9,852 nucleotides of DNA. Origin: JAFGKM01 sp964408175. Lineage in GTDB: Bacteria > Ratteibacteria > UBA8468 > B48-G9 > JAFGKM01. Location of the stretch: contig CAYOYL010000003.1 of the NCBI GenBank assembly GCA_964408175.1, positions 1 to 9,852 on the forward strand, in the 5' to 3' direction. The position numbers and the translations under genes were made by a program. Numbering within the stretch: the first letter of the stretch is position 1; every line of letters starts with the position of its first letter. Shown in pieces: positions 1 through 5,822 of this stretch. A model generated the notes under the pieces. The model searched no databases. It was given only the letters and a program-made list of their open reading frames with translations, and was not told the DNA's origin.

Positions 1-370
1 CAAAACTTTGTGCACCGAGAGAGATACGGTTTATCCCCAGTTTTCTATAAGCCCGTAGTTTGTTTGTATCCACTGTATCAGGATTTGCCTCTATGGTAAT
101 CTCCTGTCCACCCGGAAAGTCTGGAGACAGCCGGCTTACTGCTGAAAAGATTTTTTCAATTTGTTGTGGTGACAGTAGAGAAGGCGTGCCGCCTCCAAGG
201 TATAACGTGGAGACTCCTTCTGATAGAATCTCTCCCCTTGCCCTGCACTCCTCACAGACCGCATCAACGTAGCGGTTTATCGTCTTGCTGTCAACACCTG
301 CGAAGGAGACAAAGTCACAGTAGTTGCATTTTTTTACACAGAACGGGATATGTATATATAACGCCTTCAT
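1..370 (-). CDS. hemW: HemW, radical SAM heme chaperone (5' part, runs off the window)
   Basis: The first 123 residues of a HemW / oxygen-independent coproporphyrinogen oxidase-like protein are readable; the C-terminal two thirds lie beyond the left edge. The start is MKALYIHIPFC. The radical SAM cluster motif CxxxCxxC is C11, C15 and C18 (CVKKCNYC). It is followed by the glycine-rich LYLGGGTPSLL segment that contacts SAM, by ITIEANPD, and by INRISLGAQSF, all typical of this family. Members of this family bind heme and a 4Fe-4S cluster and act as cytoplasmic heme chaperones; many are mis-annotated as HemN. The gene begins 27 bp after lepA on the same strand, the lepA-hemW order seen in many bacteria, so it is probably cotranscribed from the lepA promoter. 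The region before its ATG has no convincing Shine-Dalgarno sequence. HemN cannot be strictly excluded without the C-terminus, but the spacing and motifs favour HemW. Confidence 0.93.
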   Translation of the reverse strand, partial: MKALYIHIPFCVKKCNYCDFVSFAGVDSKTINRYVDAVCEECRARGEILSEGVSTLYLGGGTPSLLSPQQIEKIFSAVSRLSPDFPGGQEITIEANPDTVDTNKLRAYRKLGINRISLGAQSF

Positions 371-397
371 TTGTAAATTTATTCTTTTTGTCAAGTG

Positions 398-2185
398 TCA
401 AGAGTTGACCCCCATCTGGAGAACTGAAAGGAAGACATCCTGTGGTATATCCACCCTGCCAACCCTCTTCATTCTTCTCTTCCCTTCCTTCTGTTTTTCC
501 AGAAGTTTCCTCTTTCTCGTTATGTCGCCCCCGTAACACTTTTGTAAGACATCCTTCCGCATGGGTGCTATGCTCTCGCGTGCAATAACCTTTCCGCCGA
601 TGGCTGCCTGTATGGGTATCTCAAACTGGTGTCGCGGAATGAGTGTGCGAAGTTTAGATACCAGCGCCCTGCCGATATACTGTGCCTGTTGACGTGATAC
701 AATAGAACTGAGTGCATCCACAGGTTCATAGTTTAACAGGATGTCCATTCTCACCACATCTGATGACCTGTACCCTGTTATCTCATAGTCCATAGAGGCA
801 TATCCGCGGGTTACAGCCTTCAATCTGTCGTGGAAGTCAACGATGATGCGTGATAATGGCAGTTCAAATATGAGCATTACCCTTGTCGGGTCAAGGTATT
901 CCATAGATATAAACTCGCCGGACCTGTCCTTTACCAGTTCTATCACCGTACCGAGATATTCCGCAGGGGTGATGACCGTCAGGCCGCAGAATGGTTCTTC
1001 AATCTCAGCAATCTCTGCAGCGGACGGTAGAAGGGAAGGGTTGTCAATGAATCTGGACGTCCCATCCCTCATCTTTATCCTGTATATGACGCTGGGAGCG
1101 GTTGCGATAATGTCCAGTTCAAACTCCCTCTCAATCCTTTCCTGCACAATCTCCATATGAAGAAGTCCGAGGAAACCGCAGCGGAATCCGTACCCGAGTG
1201 CGGTTGATGTCTCCTGTTCGTAGTGCAGGGCGGCATCGTTCAACTGCAATTTCCCTATGGCGTCTCTTAGTGCGACGAAGTCGTCTCCGTTGACAGGGTA
1301 GAACCCGCAGAATACCATCGGCTTTGCCTCTTTATAGCCGGGCAGTGGTTTGGGTGCGGGATTCTTTGCGTCGGTCAGTGTATCTCCCACCCTGCAGTCC
1401 CGTACCTCCTTGATACCCGCGATGACATAACCCACCTCACCGGCTGAGATTTTTTTGCAGGGGATAAGACCCATCTGAAGATAACCGACATCCTGTACCT
1501 CAAAGTCCTTGTCTGTATTCATTACCCGTATCTTCATCCCCGGATGAATTTCGCCGTTGAATACCCTCACCCTTGCTACCACTCCCCGGTAGGTATCGTA
1601 GTGGGAGTCAAAGATGAGTGCCTGAAGGTGTTCAGGGTCTTTCTCCCCGGGAGGCGGTATCCTGTCAATGATTGCCTCTATAACCTTTTCCACACCTTCA
1701 CCCGTTTTGGCTGATACCAGAAGGACATCTTCAGGAGAGATGGAAAAGGCATTCTTCATCTCCTCTTTTGCACGTTCAATATCCGCTGAAGGCAGGTCTA
1801 TCTTGTTTATGACAGGTATTATGACTAAATTATTCTCTTTTGCGAGGTGTCCGTTTGCCAGTGTTTGTGCCTCTACGCCCTGGGTTGCGTCAACAAGGAG
1901 AATCGCTCCTTCGCAGGCAACCAGTGAACGCGAGACCTCGTAAGAGAAGTCAACGTGCCCCGGGGTGTCTATCAGGTTAAGTATATACCCTTTATACCCC
2001 ATCCGTATCGCCTGTGCCTTGATGGTGATGCCCCGTTCGCGTTCCAGGTCCATGGTATCCAGCACCTGGTCCCGCATCTTTCTCTGTTCAATTGTTCCAG
2101 TAAAAGAAAGCAGGCGGTCGGCAAGGGTGGACTTGCCGTGGTCAATATGCGCTATAATTGAAAAATTTCTGATTTGTTCAGTCAT
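398..2185 (-). CDS. lepA: Elongation factor 4 (LepA), ribosome back-translocating GTPase
   Basis: A full-length LepA of 595 residues, matching the usual 595-605. All translational GTPase motifs are present: G1 AHIDHGKS at 12-19, switch I around ERERGITIKAQ (48-58), G3 DTPGH at 73-77, G4 NKID at 127-130 and G5 SAK at 158-160. The LepA-specific C-terminal domain is visible in IPRHQFEIPIQAAIGGKVIA and further on in CYGGDITRKRKLLEKQKEG, the segment that enters the ribosomal A site near the P-site tRNA. The protein rescues or remodels stalled ribosomes by reverse translocation. The ATG at 2185 is preceded by GAGG about 10 nt upstream, and the conserved IRNFSIIAHIDHGKST start follows within three residues, so the start is secure. 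It is the first gene of a probable lepA-hemW unit with a promoter just upstream. No frameshift or missing motif is seen. Confidence 0.98.
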   Translation of the reverse strand: MTEQIRNFSIIAHIDHGKSTLADRLLSFTGTIEQRKMRDQVLDTMDLERERGITIKAQAIRMGYKGYILNLIDTPGHVDFSYEVSRSLVACEGAILLVDATQGVEAQTLANGHLAKENNLVIIPVINKIDLPSADIERAKEEMKNAFSISPEDVLLVSAKTGEGVEKVIEAIIDRIPPPGEKDPEHLQALIFDSHYDTYRGVVARVRVFNGEIHPGMKIRVMNTDKDFEVQDVGYLQMGLIPCKKISAGEVGYVIAGIKEVRDCRVGDTLTDAKNPAPKPLPGYKEAKPMVFCGFYPVNGDDFVALRDAIGKLQLNDAALHYEQETSTALGYGFRCGFLGLLHMEIVQERIEREFELDIIATAPSVIYRIKMRDGTSRFIDNPSLLPSAAEIAEIEEPFCGLTVITPAEYLGTVIELVKDRSGEFISMEYLDPTRVMLIFELPLSRIIVDFHDRLKAVTRGYASMDYEITGYRSSDVVRMDILLNYEPVDALSSIVSRQQAQYIGRALVSKLRTLIPRHQFEIPIQAAIGGKVIARESIAPMRKDVLQKCYGGDITRKRKLLEKQKEGKRRMKRVGRVDIPQDVFLSVLQMGVNS

Positions 2186-2222
2186 CCGTTTTTTCCTCTA
2201 ACTCAACAAAAGCCACTCCGTT

Positions 2223-2252
2223 ATTATATTATGCCACCCAGTATAACTGCAA
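2223..2252 (-). promoter_or_regulatory. Predicted sigma70-type promoter of lepA-hemW
   Basis: On the minus strand TTGCAG (2247-2252) and a perfect TATAAT (2223-2228) are separated by 18 bp, ending 37 bp before the lepA start codon. The -35 box is weak (3 of 6), the -10 box is consensus. An alternative -35, TTGAAA at 2255-2260, is too far away. No attenuator or operator repeat is seen in the short leader. Confidence 0.6.
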
Positions 2253-2365
2253 ATTTTCAAGGGAACGATTGAATCTCTCTTAAAAGGCCTGCAGGTAGGT
2301 GATGAATAGAAGAAGATGAGAAGGAAAACGGCCCGGCGATATCAGTATTATGTGAAGATTAATGT

Positions 2366-2719
2366 TTACTTTATCACTGCACCCTTGAAGATACAGACTA
2401 CGGCGGCAAGTATGAAAAGAGCAGCCCATAGATATTCTTGTCTTAACCCCTGTTTCATATAAAATACGGAAAAAGGGACAAAGACTGACAGGGTTATGAC
2501 CTCCTGCATAATCTTGAGTTGTCCAAGGTTCATAACCTGGTAACCTATACGATTTGCCGGGACCTGTATGAGATACTCGAAAAGTGCAATGTTCCAACTG
2601 GCTAATGCCGCGATTATCCAGGGTTTACTGTTCAGGTTCTTCAGATGTCCATACCAGGCAAAGGTCATAAAAACATTACTGCAGGCAAGCATAAAGGCTG
2701 TTATTAAAATCTTTGACAT
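2366..2719 (-). CDS. DUF486 / DMT-superfamily small membrane protein
   Basis: A 117-residue hydrophobic protein with about four predicted membrane helices. It carries hallmarks of the DUF486 family (small members of the drug/metabolite transporter superfamily): FMTFAWYGHLK near the N-terminus, KPWIIAALASWNIALFEYLIQ, then VPANRIGYQ, QLKIMQEVITL and a last helix ending in FKGAVIK. The transported substrate and physiological role of this family are unknown. Family members begin directly with the first helix, which favours the ATG at 2719 (MSKILITAF), preceded by GAAGGA at good spacing. An in-frame ATG at 2746 adds nine residues (MPFWREGKY) and has an equally good AAGGAG, so the start is ambiguous. 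The gene is monocistronic, 180 bp upstream of lepA on the same strand. No clear promoter is seen before it. Confidence 0.85.
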   Translation of the reverse strand: MSKILITAFMLACSNVFMTFAWYGHLKNLNSKPWIIAALASWNIALFEYLIQVPANRIGYQVMNLGQLKIMQEVITLSVFVPFSVFYMKQGLRQEYLWAALFILAAVVCIFKGAVIK

Positions 2720-2849
2720 ATACTTTCCTTCTCTCCAGAATGGCATATTCCACTCCTTTCTCTGAGGTTAATATACCAGAATGCGTAAACTATGTGCCCG
2801 GAATATACCCCCTCTCTTTTTATCCTCCTCTTGCGCTTCGCACTTCGGT

Positions 2850-2890
2850 CAACGGGCTCACCAACTCGCCCTTCGTGCTATACAACACTC
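2850..2890 (+). repeat. 41-bp direct repeat, copy 1
   Basis: The block begins CAACGGGCTCACCAACTCGC and ends in TACAACACTC. It matches 3023-3063 at 39 of 41 positions, in the same orientation 173 bp away. No reading frame is supported across it. Confidence 0.9.
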
Positions 2891-2900
2891 GATAAATTCA

Positions 2901-2959
2901 CCCCCTCCTTTTATCCTCCCCCCTTGAGGGGGAGGAAGTAAGGTGGGGGGCTTATTCGC
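2901..2959. repeat. C/G-rich dispersed hairpin repeat, copy 1 (most complete)
   Basis: The core is a 9-bp perfect stem, TCCTCCCCC (2914-2922) with GGGGGAGGA (2928-2936), around a 5-nt loop CTTGA. It is flanked by outer arms CCCCCTCCTT (2901-2910) and AAGGTGGGGGG (2940-2950), so the whole element is an extended imperfect palindrome. The right half, ending CTTATTCGC, recurs at 3083-3121, and a related hairpin lies at 8633-8668. It looks like a miniature dispersed palindromic element. Confidence 0.75.
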
Positions 2960-3022
2960 TCTTCGTGTTAGCTCTTGCCCTGTGAACTCGCTTTCAATTC
3001 AGCGAGTCTTACGGGCGTCGGG

Positions 3023-3063
3023 CAACGGGCTCACCAACTCGCCCTCAGTGCTATACAACACTC
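3023..3063 (+). repeat. 41-bp direct repeat, copy 2
   Basis: Same block as 2850-2890 with two substitutions (CCTTCGTG there, CCTCAGTG here). It precedes the second hairpin-type block, but the order of blocks between copies is shuffled, which suggests recombination among repeats rather than a simple tandem duplication. Confidence 0.9.
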
Positions 3064-3082
3064 ATTATTCTTCGTGTTAGCA

Positions 3083-3121
3083 CCCTTGAGGGGGAGGAAA
3101 TAGGTGGGGGGGCTTATTCGC
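3083..3121. repeat. C/G-rich dispersed repeat, copy 2 (right half)
   Basis: This copy contains CCCTTGAGGGGGAGGA and GGTGGGGGGGCTTATTCGC, nearly identical to 2921-2959. It lacks the left C-rich arm, so only a short stem remains. Confidence 0.8.
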
Positions 3122-3171
3122 CCGTCGCATTGGCAGCGCTCTATTCGAATCCCTTTGCTTGCTAAACTGAG

Positions 3172-3264
3172 CGGAGGGGGTGGGATTCGAACCCACGGTA
3201 CGGCCTTTCGACCGTACAACGGATTAGCAATCCGCCGCACTAGACCGGGCTATGCGACCCCTCC
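3172..3264 (-). tRNA. serX-like tRNA-Ser(GCU): tRNA-Ser (anticodon GCU)
   Basis: A complete class II tRNA can be folded. The acceptor pair is GGAGGGG (3258-3264) with CCCCTCC (3173-3179) and the discriminator is G at 3172. The anticodon stem GCGGA/TCCGT holds the loop TTGCTAA with anticodon GCT at 3226-3228, reading AGC/AGU serine codons. A long variable arm (GTACGG with CCGTAC) marks it as a serine tRNA. The T arm GTGGGTTCGAATCCCAC occupies 3180-3196. CCA is not encoded. The sequence just upstream of its 5' end is the end of hepT rather than a promoter. Its 5' half is duplicated exactly 706 bp away, so this gene appears to have been rebuilt by an insertion. Confidence 0.95.
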
Positions 3265-3267
3265 GTT
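3223..3267. repeat. 45-bp direct repeat, inner copy (within intact tRNA-Ser); putative att site
   Basis: Identical at 45 of 45 positions to 3929-3973. It spans from one base past the anticodon loop to the acceptor 5' end plus GTT beyond it. The match ends abruptly on both sides, inside the anticodon stem and three bases outside the tRNA, which is what an attachment-site or target duplication would look like. Confidence 0.9.
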
Positions 3268-3273
3268 TGCCTG

Positions 3274-3626
3274 TCAATCGTCATTGTCATCAATGTCCGA
3301 TAGAATTTTTTCAATGAAAGGCTTTATTTCAGGGAGATTTTTATTGATAACATCCCAAACAATTTCGTTATCTATCCCGAAGTAAAAATGAGCGATTTTA
3401 TCGCGAATTCTTGCCATGTATTTCCACGGCACATCTTTATATCTGTTGCGTATTGCTGCAGGGAGATTCTTTGTCGCTTCACCGATTATCTGAATTTGCC
3501 ATACAACAGCACTTTTTGTCTTTTCATTTCTGCAAAATTCTTCAAAATTGAGGTCTTTTATAAACTCCTCATATTTTCAATTGCCTGTAGAATATCCTTA
3601 ACGAAAAGAGCATAGTTACGACTCAT
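3274..3626 (-). pseudogene. hepT: HepT-like HEPN ribonuclease toxin, frameshifted near the N-terminus
   Basis: From the ATG at 3626 the frame reads MSRNYALFVKDILQAIE, then hits a stop at 3558-3560. One missing base in the A-run at 3574-3577 explains this. Restoring it gives 117 residues, the normal size for this family, with IEKYEEFIKDL across the junction and then an unbroken frame to the stop at 3274-3276. In the restored numbering the HEPN catalytic motif RxxxxH is R75-H80 (RDKIAH), extended by FY to give the RX4HXY signature with Tyr82. In characterised HepT/MntA pairs that tyrosine is oligo-AMPylated by the antitoxin. The toxin is an RNase; at least one studied relative trims tRNA 3' ends. 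The start overlaps the mntA stop by ATGA, implying translational coupling. The frameshift may be real inactivation or a sequencing error in a short homopolymer. Confidence 0.85.
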
Positions 3627-3916
3627 ATATACATTGCCTCTTTCTCAATCATGTTTTTCAACTCGTCCCTTATGGTGCCTTTTCGAACCAGGTCAACCTT
3701 TGTGCCAATAAGGTTTTTTAAATAATCTTCCAAGTCAATTAACAGGAAAATATCCGGTTTTACGTTAAACTCTACAAGTACATCCACATCACTCTTTGTG
3801 CGTTGTTCTCCCCTGGCGAAAGAACCGAATATCCCGAGTTCTTTTACTTTGTACTTGTCTTTCAGCACCTTCTTATGCGCCAGAAAGATTTTTTGTATTT
3901 CTTCTAATTGTTTCAT
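3623..3916 (-). CDS. mntA: MntA-like minimal nucleotidyltransferase antitoxin
   Basis: A 97-residue protein of the minimal nucleotidyltransferase (MNT) fold. The diagnostic GSX10DXD motif is complete: G31-S32, then D43 and D45 (GSFARGEQRTKSDVDV). A third acidic residue is plausible at D75 in KVDLV. In known HEPN/MNT modules this enzyme neutralises the toxin by adding AMP units to the tyrosine of RX4HXY, which is conserved in the neighbour. The gene lies first in the pair and shares ATGA with hepT, as usual for the module. The ATG at 3916 is preceded by AGGA at short spacing, and only 12 bp separate it from the broken tRNA-Ser half. It therefore has no room for its own promoter and is probably read from the promoter at 3987-4015. 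The gene itself looks intact. Confidence 0.92.
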   Translation of the reverse strand: MKQLEEIQKIFLAHKKVLKDKYKVKELGIFGSFARGEQRTKSDVDVLVEFNVKPDIFLLIDLEDYLKNLIGTKVDLVRKGTIRDELKNMIEKEAMYI

Positions 3917-3928
3917 TTCCTATCCATT

Positions 3929-3970
3929 ATTAGCAATCCGCCGCACTAGACCGGGCTATGCGACCCCTCC
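3929..3970 (-). pseudogene. Truncated tRNA-Ser(GCU), 5' half only
   Basis: This segment reproduces the intact tRNA from acceptor base 1 (GGAGGGG at 3964-3970) through the D arm, the anticodon loop TTGCTAA and one base of the 3' anticodon stem, then changes abruptly into the mntA leader. The variable arm, T arm and 3' acceptor strand are missing, so it cannot make a tRNA. It lies directly downstream of a strong promoter, so a stable tRNA-half-like 5' leader on the toxin-antitoxin mRNA is possible. Confidence 0.9.
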
Positions 3971-3973
3971 GTT
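3929..3973. repeat. 45-bp direct repeat, outer copy; putative att site
   Basis: Exact copy of 3223-3267 in the same orientation, offset by 706 bp. It includes the truncated tRNA half and three bases (GTT) upstream of it. Beyond it lies the presumed original tRNA promoter. Confidence 0.9.
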
Positions 3974-3986
3974 GTGCAACTGCCTT

Positions 3987-4015
3987 ATTATAACCTTAAA
4001 TGCACAGATGTTCAA
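3987..4015 (-). promoter_or_regulatory. Strong sigma70-type promoter, presumed original tRNA-Ser promoter
   Basis: On the minus strand TTGAAC (4010-4015), a 17-bp spacer and a perfect TATAAT (3987-3992) precede the first base of the truncated tRNA by 16 bp. This is the right geometry for a tRNA promoter with a short leader. It now faces tRNA half, mntA, hepT and the restored tRNA-Ser in that order. No comparable promoter is evident between hepT and the intact tRNA. Confidence 0.7.
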
Positions 4016-4265
4016 CAGAAACACAGGCAGAGGGTCCTAAGAATTAGGAGAAGTTACGGCAGAATTAGCAGGGAAACAACGGGAAATTGGTGGAGGTTAG
4101 AGTTGCAAATGAACAGGAGGCTGACTGGATTTAAACTAAATTTGACATACTATCATTCGTACAAATGTAGATGGCAAAATGAGTCTGAAATAATACTGGG
4201 ATATGATAAAATACTTTTGTCACCTATTATTTGGACATTTCTCGGTTTAATCGTCACCGTAATCA
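4016..4265. other. No intact gene; possible decayed coding traces
   Basis: Short protein-like runs appear on the plus strand in different frames: ELGEVTAELAGKQREIGGG (4041-4097), then RVANEQEADWI (4099-4131), both interrupted by stops. The longer open frame across 3974-4279 starts inside the tRNA-proximal repeat border, changes character midway and has no ribosome binding site, so I do not call it. A hydrophobic run near its end (ILLSPIIWTFLGLIVTVIITF) could be a membrane helix by chance. Nothing here is recognised. Confidence 0.35.
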
Positions 4266-4361
4266 TCACTTTCGCATGAAATAGGCAGTGGTTCTTCCTT
4301 TGCCTGATTGTATCATCATTTTTTTCTCTACAAGGTCTTTCAATAGATTTTTTATCCTTCT
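4266..4361 (-). pseudogene. C-terminal winged-helix-like tail of a lost gene
   Basis: The minus strand encodes KNLLKDLVEKKMMIQSG followed by KGRTTAYFMRK and a stop, preceded in frame by a stop at 4362-4364. The pattern, a recognition-helix end, a basic wing with glycines and an aromatic close, resembles the extreme C-termini of winged-helix domains. Such ends occur on the Fic proteins in this window and on some AlbA/AAA_4-type ATPases. In another frame TDKEG just upstream may be the continuation, suggesting a frameshifted remnant. The rest of the gene is absent; the family is uncertain. Confidence 0.35.
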
Positions 4362-4481
4362 TTATCGGTTAAAAAAATTTTATCAGGGAAAGGGTAACCG
4401 GGCAAAAAAAGAACCATCCCCTTCATGGAACTTCCGCAGAGTTAGAGTGTCCAGTTGGAAGAGAAAAACGCCATTCAGGTA

Positions 4482-5642
4482 CTATCCGGTCAGTATTCGG
4501 TCAGTATCACTGGCAAAAATATCTATGTATTTTTTATACACGTACGATTTATCATACGTCCTTTTCGGATCACGGTCATGCAAAATACCAAGGTTAATAA
4601 AGCGGTCAATAAGATTTTGCGCACCGGCACGCGTAAAGCCTGTCCACTTTTGAACTTTTGCAGCGTTTACAATAGGCATTCTATAAAGTTGTGGAAGTAC
4701 CTTAACGGCACTTTCAGATGAACGCTTGCCTAAGGACTGAATTTTCAGCATATCCTGTTCCCGCAATTTGGTGATGGCAAGAACGGTATGAATTGCTTCA
4801 TTGGCAATCTCTTCAACGCCATCAAGGAAAAACTCAATCCATGCTTCAACATTCCCTTCGTGATATTTATCAAGGCAATCATAATATATTTTTTGATGTT
4901 TCTTGAAATATGAAGACAAAAAGAGAACCGGTTTTTCAAGAAGTTTCTCTTTCCAAAGATAAAACGTAATGAGCATCCGGCCTGTACGTCCGTTCCCGTC
5001 TAAAAACGGATGGATTGTCTCAAACTGCGCATGGGCAAGCCCCGCTTTGATCAAAGGCAAAACGTCGTCATTTGCGTGCAGAAATCTTTCCATGTCGCCA
5101 AGAGCTCTTTCCATATCGGCAACTGGCGGTGGTACAAAATGAGCGTTACTCGGCCGCGTTCCACCGACCCAGTTTTGACTGTTTCGAAACTCACCTGGAT
5201 TTGCGAATTGAGTCGCCCGGGCTCCTTTCATTAATTCTTTATGCAGTTCCTTGAGAAAGCGCAAACAAAACGGGAATTTCTTTAGGCGTTCAAGTCCATA
5301 ATTAAGAGCCTTGATGTAATGCAAAATATCATCTACGTCTGCAGGAATGCCTGAATGAACTTTGGCCTCCGCTTCAATGGCATCAATCATTGTCGCCTTC
5401 GTTCCTTCAATCTGGCTTGAGGATGCAGCGTCTTTCCTGATATACATGAACAGAAAAAAATCCATGTTCGGCAAGAGCTGGGTAATACCATCCAATTTTC
5501 CGAGTAAACGAGTGGCAGTATTATTTTTCCTCTCGATTATATGAGAAAAGAGAAATCCGTCCTTGGGAGGAAAGGAATATGGTATAAACGCTTTAAAATC
5601 GTTTTTTTGCTGCTGCAATTCCCCTATTTTTATCTTTTTCAT
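4482..5642 (-). CDS. Fic family protein adenylyltransferase (SoFic-like, class II) with C-terminal winged helix
   Basis: A full-length 386-residue Fic protein resembling the Shewanella SoFic type. The Fic N-terminal helical region (about 20-110) carries the class II inhibitory motif (S/T)xxxE(G/N) as S75-E79-G80 in SSQIEG. The Fic core (about 120-225) has the flap-like GGTRPSNAHFVPPP at 160-173 and the complete catalytic loop HPFLDGNGRTGR at 211-222, with catalytic His211. About 300-380 form a winged-helix-like end (VNAAKVQKWTGFTRAGAQNL). Such enzymes transfer AMP from ATP to hydroxyls of target proteins and are held inactive by the inhibitory glutamate. The target is unknown here. The gene has its own promoter with repeated half-sites (5645-5704), consistent with autoregulation by its winged helix. 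The ATG at 5642 lacks a strong Shine-Dalgarno sequence. No key residue is missing. Confidence 0.95.
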   Translation of the reverse strand: MKKIKIGELQQQKNDFKAFIPYSFPPKDGFLFSHIIERKNNTATRLLGKLDGITQLLPNMDFFLFMYIRKDAASSSQIEGTKATMIDAIEAEAKVHSGIPADVDDILHYIKALNYGLERLKKFPFCLRFLKELHKELMKGARATQFANPGEFRNSQNWVGGTRPSNAHFVPPPVADMERALGDMERFLHANDDVLPLIKAGLAHAQFETIHPFLDGNGRTGRMLITFYLWKEKLLEKPVLFLSSYFKKHQKIYYDCLDKYHEGNVEAWIEFFLDGVEEIANEAIHTVLAITKLREQDMLKIQSLGKRSSESAVKVLPQLYRMPIVNAAKVQKWTGFTRAGAQNLIDRFINLGILHDRDPKRTYDKSYVYKKYIDIFASDTDRILTG

Positions 5643-5644
5643 AG

Positions 5645-5704
5645 TTTGTTTACATCTTTCTTAACATGCAAACAAAGTATATCTCTTTGTTTACATCTTG
5701 TCAA
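5645..5704 (-). promoter_or_regulatory. Promoter and operator-like repeats of the first Fic gene
   Basis: A near-ideal promoter on the minus strand: TTGACA (5699-5704), a 17-bp spacer and TATACT (5676-5681). It is overlaid by a dyad, TGCAAACAAAG (5667-5677) and CTTTGTTTACA (5685-5695), arms of 11 bp with one mismatch and a 7-bp centre. A third half-site in the same orientation as the right arm, TTTGTTTACATCTT, occurs at 5645-5658, repeating 5686-5699 exactly. The dyad covers the -10 box and spacer; the extra site covers the ribosome-binding region. This is the expected layout for repression. Confidence 0.65.
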
Positions 5705-5822
5705 ACTTGTAAAGAAAGTGAAGAATTCTCTAAAGCATCCGGGTGAAAGGGAGAGACGGGTCATTTAATTTAGCAAAGTTAAGGATTTCCCTAATTTTTA
5801 GAGCCGTTTCTCATTATATACA

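Larger units (their letters stand above)
2747..3171. other. Non-coding repeat patchwork between DUF486 gene and tRNA-Ser
   Basis: No credible gene is present. The stretch is a mosaic of short repeated blocks: a 41-bp block present twice, a C/G-rich hairpin block present twice (with degraded traces near 2809-2830), and CTTCGTGTTAGC present twice (2961-2972, 3070-3081). There is also an isolated dyad, ACTCGCT (2986-2992) with AGCGAGT (3001-3007), around an 8-nt loop. None of the hairpins has a following T-run, so none is called as a terminator. Confidence 0.7.
3268..3973. mobile_element. Putative 706-bp HEPN/MNT islet inserted in tRNA-Ser
   Basis: This is one repeat-bounded unit: hepT, mntA and one copy of the 45-bp tRNA-Ser 5'-half repeat. 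The pair of exact repeats has the layout left by site-specific integration into a tRNA gene: a broken tRNA half outside, the cargo, then a complete tRNA. No integrase or transposase lies in the unit, so movement would need an enzyme supplied in trans, or the structure arose by recombination. In most tRNA-targeting islands the 3' half is restored by the element. Here it is the 5' half, which is unusual. That the unit is mobile is inference; the repeats and gene content are directly visible. Confidence 0.55.

Noticed and set aside
398..2185. Several plus-strand open frames opposite lepA
   Set aside because: They are antisense shadows of a perfectly conserved coding sequence.
2901..2959. C/G-rich hairpin as a rho-independent terminator
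   Set aside because: Strong stem but no T-run on either strand, and the same block recurs elsewhere, so a dispersed repeat is the better explanation.
3143..3160. T-arm-like string (GGGATTCGAAT on the minus strand) as a second tRNA fragment
   Set aside because: No matching acceptor, D or anticodon parts around it; a short chance resemblance.
3974..4279. 101-residue plus-strand open frame ending in a hydrophobic stretch
   Set aside because: No ribosome binding site, begins at the edge of the tRNA-derived repeat, overlaps the minus-strand promoter, mixed character along its length and no recognisable family.
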